A DNA stretch of 64,000 nt from Gnetum montanum (taxonomy: Eukaryota; Streptophyta; Gnetopsida; Gnetales; Gnetaceae): NCBI GenBank assembly GCA_015680685.1, contig MNCI01030420.1, forward strand, positions 625,051 through 689,050. Reading direction: 5' to 3'. Numbering within the stretch: position 1 is the first letter of the stretch; each line of letters begins with the position of its first letter. Below, piece by piece: positions 60,451-64,000 of this stretch. The position numbers and the translations under genes were made by a program. The notes beneath the pieces were generated by a model. That model had not been told where the DNA came from, searched no databases, and saw nothing but the letters and a program-made list of their open reading frames with translations.

Positions 60451-61660
60451 CATCATTTGAACCAACTATGGAAGCTGAAATCAAGAAGTTGTTGCAAGCA
60501 CGAATCATATATCTAGTATGATATTCTACATGGCTTGCTAACCTTGTTCCAGTAAGAAAGAAAAATGGTGATATAAGGCTTTGTGTAGACTTTAGAAATC
60601 TAAATGATGCTTCAAAGAAGGATAAGTATCTACTTCCAAGAATTGATGAGATGCTTATTAAAGTCCCAGGTTCTCAAGTATATTCCTTCTTAGATGGTTT
60701 CTCAGGTTATAATCAAATCATGGTAGATAAGAATGATAGATTCAAAATAGCATTTATCACCAAGTGGGGAACTTTTGCTTACCAAAGAATGCCATTCGAA
60801 TTGTCAAATGCTAGAGCTACTTTTCAAAGAGCAATGGATTTAGCATTTAAGGATTTATTAGGAAAATTTGTGGTGGTTTATTTGGATGATATTACGATAT
60901 TTTCAAAGAAGAAAGAAGATCATATTGATCATCTCTTGCAAGTTTTTGATAGATGTCATGAGTTTGATATTTCATTAAATCCTAAGAAGTGTATCTTTGG
61001 GGTTAAATCTGGGAGTTTATTAGGCCACGTGATATGTCAAGAAGGAATTGCCATAGACAATTCCCGAATCGAAGTAGTACAGAATATTGAGCATTCCACA
61101 AGTAAGACATCTCTTAGATCTTTCTTTGAGAAGATAAAATTTGTGAAAAAGTTCATCCCTGGTTTTACTGAAATTACCAAGCCTTTGATGCATATGCTAA
61201 AAAATGATGTCCAAGTAGAGAAAAAACCAGAATCAGGGAGAGCTTTATCAAAAATTAAAAAGGCTATACAAGAGGCTCCATATTTGGTAAAGCCTAGGCT
61301 TAAAGAAGATTTTTGGTTATATTCTTTTGCTTCAAATGATTCTATCGCTGCCATTTTAACACAAAAAGATGATGAAAGATAAGATGAACCAATTGGATTT
61401 TTGGGGTATCAGTTGAAAGGTTCAGAGTTAAATTATTCAGACTTAGAGAAACAAGCTTTCGCAGTCATCAAAGCACTTCAGCATTTTAAATATTATTTGG
61501 AAAGTTCATTAGTTCACATTATGCTAATTGAACCTACAGTCAAGCGATTCCTATCCCAAAATGAGATTGGATTGAAAAGAGGAAAATGGCTTATAAAGTT
61601 GCAAAGTTTTAGATTTTCGCTAGAAATATGCAAAACAATTAAGGGATTGGGATTAGCCAA
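60451..61660 (+). pseudogene. Element G reverse transcriptase and connection RNase H
   Basis: Reverse transcriptase motifs in order: LVPVRKKNGDIRLCVDFRNL, YSFLDGFSGYNQI, TKWGTFAYQRMPFELSNA (Glu where Gly is usual), FVVVYLDDITIFSK (catalytic YLDD intact, 60879-60890), LLGHVI. The ordinary RNase H region follows (FWLYSFASNDSIAAILTQ, LNYSDLEKQAFAVIKAL). Two stops: TAG at about 60519 and TAA at 61380-61382. It would copy genomic RNA into cDNA. Confidence 0.85.
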
Positions 61661-62959
61661 GTTAATGGTCAGAGAAAGTGAAGTGTGCGCACTTGACACC
61701 CATGAAGAGAATTGGTATGATGAAATTCTCAAATTTCTTCATACAAGGAAAATCCCCAATGACTTAACTGCAAGTCAAAAGAGAGCTTTCTTCAAAAAAG
61801 CATGAAGATTCGTTGTTAAGCATGGTATATTATATAGAAAGGATTTTCAAGAAGTCTTATTGGAATGTGTTCATAATGATCATATTAGTTTCATTTTGGA
61901 ACAATTTCATGATCATTTGAATCTATTTTACGAATCCCCTAAGTCGACTATGCAACATATACTTCGATATGGATATTACTGGCCTTCCATGTATCAAGAC
62001 ATTAGTTCAAAAATTCAAAAATGCTATAAATGTCAAATTCATGGGCCCAAGATTAAAAGGGCTAGAGCCCCTTTAAAGCCAGTTGTTGTAGATAGACCAT
62101 TTTAGCAATGGGGTTTAGATTTTATTGGTACAATTACTCCTTCAAGAGCTAGACACAAGTTTATTCTCATAGCTACTGATTATTTCACTAAATGGTCTAA
62201 AGCAAAGGCTCTAAGAGAAAGTTCAACATCAGATGTGATTAAGTTTCTAGAATACCACGTTCTAAGTAGATTTGGTTTACCCAAAGTATTAGTGTCAAAC
62301 AATGGATCCACCTTCAAATCCAAAGAATTTATCAGATGGGTATCTACAAAATCCATTTTCTTATTCTCCTCATGAAATTATTATCCTTAAGGAAATGGCC
62401 TAGCAGAATCCACCAATAAAAAGCTTATCGCTTATATCAAAAAATCGATGGATGGGAATCTAGGAAATTAGATTGATTATCTACAATCTGCATTATGGTC
62501 AGATCGAATTAGATTCAAGAAAGCTATTGGGACATCACCATATAACTTAGTCTATGGTTTTCTAGTAAGAATTACAAATAAGATTGTAAGCTCAGCTTTC
62601 GAATTTGTACAAAGATATAGTGAAAAAATGATAAAGATAAAATTTTTATGACTTTACTTATTAAAAGAGAAGCTGAAATAGATAAAGCAAAAGATGATTT
62701 ATTACGGAATACCTCTCAAGCTAAAAGATGGTTTGATAGGAAAGCTCTGAAAAGAACTTTCAAGATAGAAGACCTTGTCCTGTTATAGAATATGAAGAAA
62801 CCAAATAAGTTTACCCCGACATGGATTGGTCCCTTTCAAGTTACAAAGCAATTTTCAGAGGATACTTACAGATTATCAACATTGGATGGCATGGAATTGC
62901 AATTTCCATATAATGATTTGCATATAAAACATTATTTGGGACAATTGCATACAACTTAA
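61661..62959 (+). pseudogene. Element G integrase with GPY/F-type end, decayed
   Basis: Zinc-binding region (YYWPSMYQDISSKIQKCYKC, 61970-62030), core WGLDFIG (first Asp), VSNNGSTF where the second catalytic Asp is Asn (codon 62298-62300), GNGLAESTNK (Glu kept). After a one-base frameshift near 62635 the end reads KRWFDRKAL, WIGPFQVTKQF and HIKHYLGQLHTT before TAA at 62957-62959, a GPY/F module. Stops include TGA 61803, TAG 62103 and a TGA/TAA pair near 62370-62393. Inactive as it stands. Confidence 0.85.
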
Positions 62960-63248
62960 AGTTTCCATTACACAAAATAATATATGTATATAGTATTATG
63001 TAAATATTACTAGAAATATAGTATCAATTAATATATTTAATTATGCTTTATTTAAATTAGAAAATAGTTTTCCTTCAAATGGGGCAAGTGGAAGCCTACA
63101 AGTGAAACAAGTGGAATTCTACAAGTTTGACATGTGGGGAAGGTGACTCATCCACCACTTAGTGAGGATTGTGACAAATGGTTAAAATTCTTAAAAAGAA
63201 GGAAGCTTGGTTGAAGACACTTGGGTGGGAGTTCAAATTTTTAGCACC
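62960..63248 (+). other. Non-coding, 3' side of element G
   Basis: AT-rich, then two direct copies of AAGTGGAA..CTACAAGT at 63085-63126 and a purine-rich GTGGGGAAGG at 63134-63143 that could be a polypurine tract. What follows does not match the 5' LTR of G. Confidence 0.4.
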
Positions 63249-63257
63249 TATAAAAAG
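63249..63257 (+). promoter_or_regulatory. TATA box before the 63.3 kb ORF
   Basis: TATAAAAAG in TAGCACCTATAAAAAGAGG, 69 bp before the ORF's ATG. A start site about 30 bp on would leave a leader of about 40 bases. Confidence 0.5.
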
Positions 63258-63325
63258 AGGGTTAGATTGCTTAAGATTCCATCATCTTTTAATTCAAGTT
63301 TGGTAGTGAAGGTTAGAGAGAACTA

Positions 63326-63838
63326 ATGGAGTTTGAGAGAGCAATGAGAAAGCCTTTTATTCCATATGTGATGGGATGTTTCCCTGAGCATGTATTGAAG
63401 GCTTCTCTAAAGGCTAGATCTTGTGGAGCTCCAAAGGAGTGTCCTTTTATGGCTTGGTTGTCTGATGAATTTTCTTTTCTCACTAGAGGTTTGGATATAG
63501 AGTCCAATGTTTGGGGGCAATATAAAGATTGCTCCAAAGAGGAAGAGAAAAGAGAAGAGCAACTAACTAATAAAGAGTCATCATGGGGATGGGGAAAACC
63601 CTTTGTCTCCCAAGAGGAAAATGAAGGAATTAATGAAGAAGAACAGAGGAGCTCATTCAAAAAAGAGAATGAGAAAAGTGCTGAAGAGAAAGCTCCTGTA
63701 GATCAAGATGAGAGCTCCACCAAGCCTGAAAACAATAAAATTGCCTTCATCACATTAGAAATTTCCTATGAAACAATTAGGGAGATGAGGATTCCCACCA
63801 GGGTAACCCTCACAATTCAGTTTCCATCCCAAGAATAG
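63326..63838 (+). CDS. Uninterrupted 170-codon ORF, unknown function
   Basis: Opens MEFERAMRKPFIPYVMGCF and ends TRVTLTIQFPSQE before TAG at 63836-63838. The first 80 residues are hydrophobic/mixed with several Cys and Trp; residues about 75-145 are strongly charged and Glu/Lys/Ser-rich (EEEKREEQLTNKES), probably disordered; the last 25 return to a beta-like pattern. No stop in a window where nearly all frames are broken, and a TATA box just upstream. I recognise no family. It could be an extra 3' ORF of element G, the start of another element, or a host gene. The downstream 160 bp is non-coding. Confidence 0.4.
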   Translation: MEFERAMRKPFIPYVMGCFPEHVLKASLKARSCGAPKECPFMAWLSDEFSFLTRGLDIESNVWGQYKDCSKEEEKREEQLTNKESSWGWGKPFVSQEENEGINEEEQRSSFKKENEKSAEEKAPVDQDESSTKPENNKIAFITLEISYETIREMRIPTRVTLTIQFPSQE

Positions 63839-64000
63839 TTCATGAAGGACTTGATAATGTACAGTTTGTTATGAACAGTTTGATTTTGCTTAGAAATGAG
63901 GTTTTTGTCCCGTTACACCTTATGTTAAATGGGAATTATCCTCAAAAAATATTTCTATTCAGTTGTAAAAATCCAATGAAAATTTTAGTATGTTTCAGCT

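Noticed and set aside
56402-63257. Idea that 63144-64000 is the 3' LTR of element G
   Set aside because: Both have a TATA box, but the sequence after it does not match the 5' LTR at 56402 onward.
63313-63660. Minus-strand open frame of 115 codons
   Set aside because: Complement of the 63326-63838 ORF, which has the promoter and start context.

Overview
This is nuclear DNA of a land plant with a large, repeat-rich genome. I suspect a gymnosperm, but that is inference only. The window is almost entirely decayed, nested LTR retrotransposons of the Ty3/gypsy type (Athila-like and Tat-like lineages) plus one Ty1/copia gag scrap. I see no intact host gene, tRNA, rRNA or CRISPR. Open reading frames are short because the element genes carry many stops. 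In the gag at 11-1987 all nine internal stops can be read as one C-to-T change in a Gln or Arg codon, as expected of old methylated repeats. The one compositional exception is about 54.9-56.1 kb, rich in CG, CAG and CTG, which may hold a host-gene fragment.

Layout. 0-2.9 kb: element A (minus strand), gag plus 5' LTR. 3.0-7.3 kb: Tat-like integrase end (H), a minisatellite and a possible 3' LTR. 7.3-7.9 kb: copia gag scrap cut by the next LTR. 7.9-13.4 kb: element C (plus): LTR, primer-binding site, gag, protease. 13.4-22.8 kb: minisatellite, a tandem array with a period near 185 bp, a second array near 187 bp, and a plus-strand multi-exon gene relic whose first recognisable domain looks like an FCP1/NLI-interacting-factor HAD phosphatase with lost catalytic aspartates. 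22.8-29.7 kb: element D (minus), a relative of C, with protease, gag, duplicated leader and LTR. 30.3-49.3 kb: element E (minus), with gag-protease and a coiled-coil second ORF but no visible reverse transcriptase; its 5' LTR is split by element B (39484-48683, minus), a complete 9.2-kb element with two LTRs, a 5-bp target duplication, gag and a second ORF but no pol. 49.3-54.9 kb: element F (plus), with LTR ends like A and B but carrying protease and Athila-like reverse transcriptase. 56.2-63 kb: element G (plus), Tat-like, younger, one nearly continuous gag-pol frame with an RNase H domain before the reverse transcriptase and a 650-bp assembly gap in it. 63.2-63.8 kb: TATA box and an uninterrupted 170-codon ORF of unknown function.

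How the parts relate. A, B and F share LTR ends (TGATGA...) and a tRNA-Asp-type primer site. F has pol and B does not, so an F-like element may have mobilised B. C, D and G share a different primer site (TGGYGCTAGAAGGAGG). In both B and E, the second ORF is preceded by a block resembling that element's own LTR U3, which suggests an internal promoter. These functional links are inferred from sequence alone.
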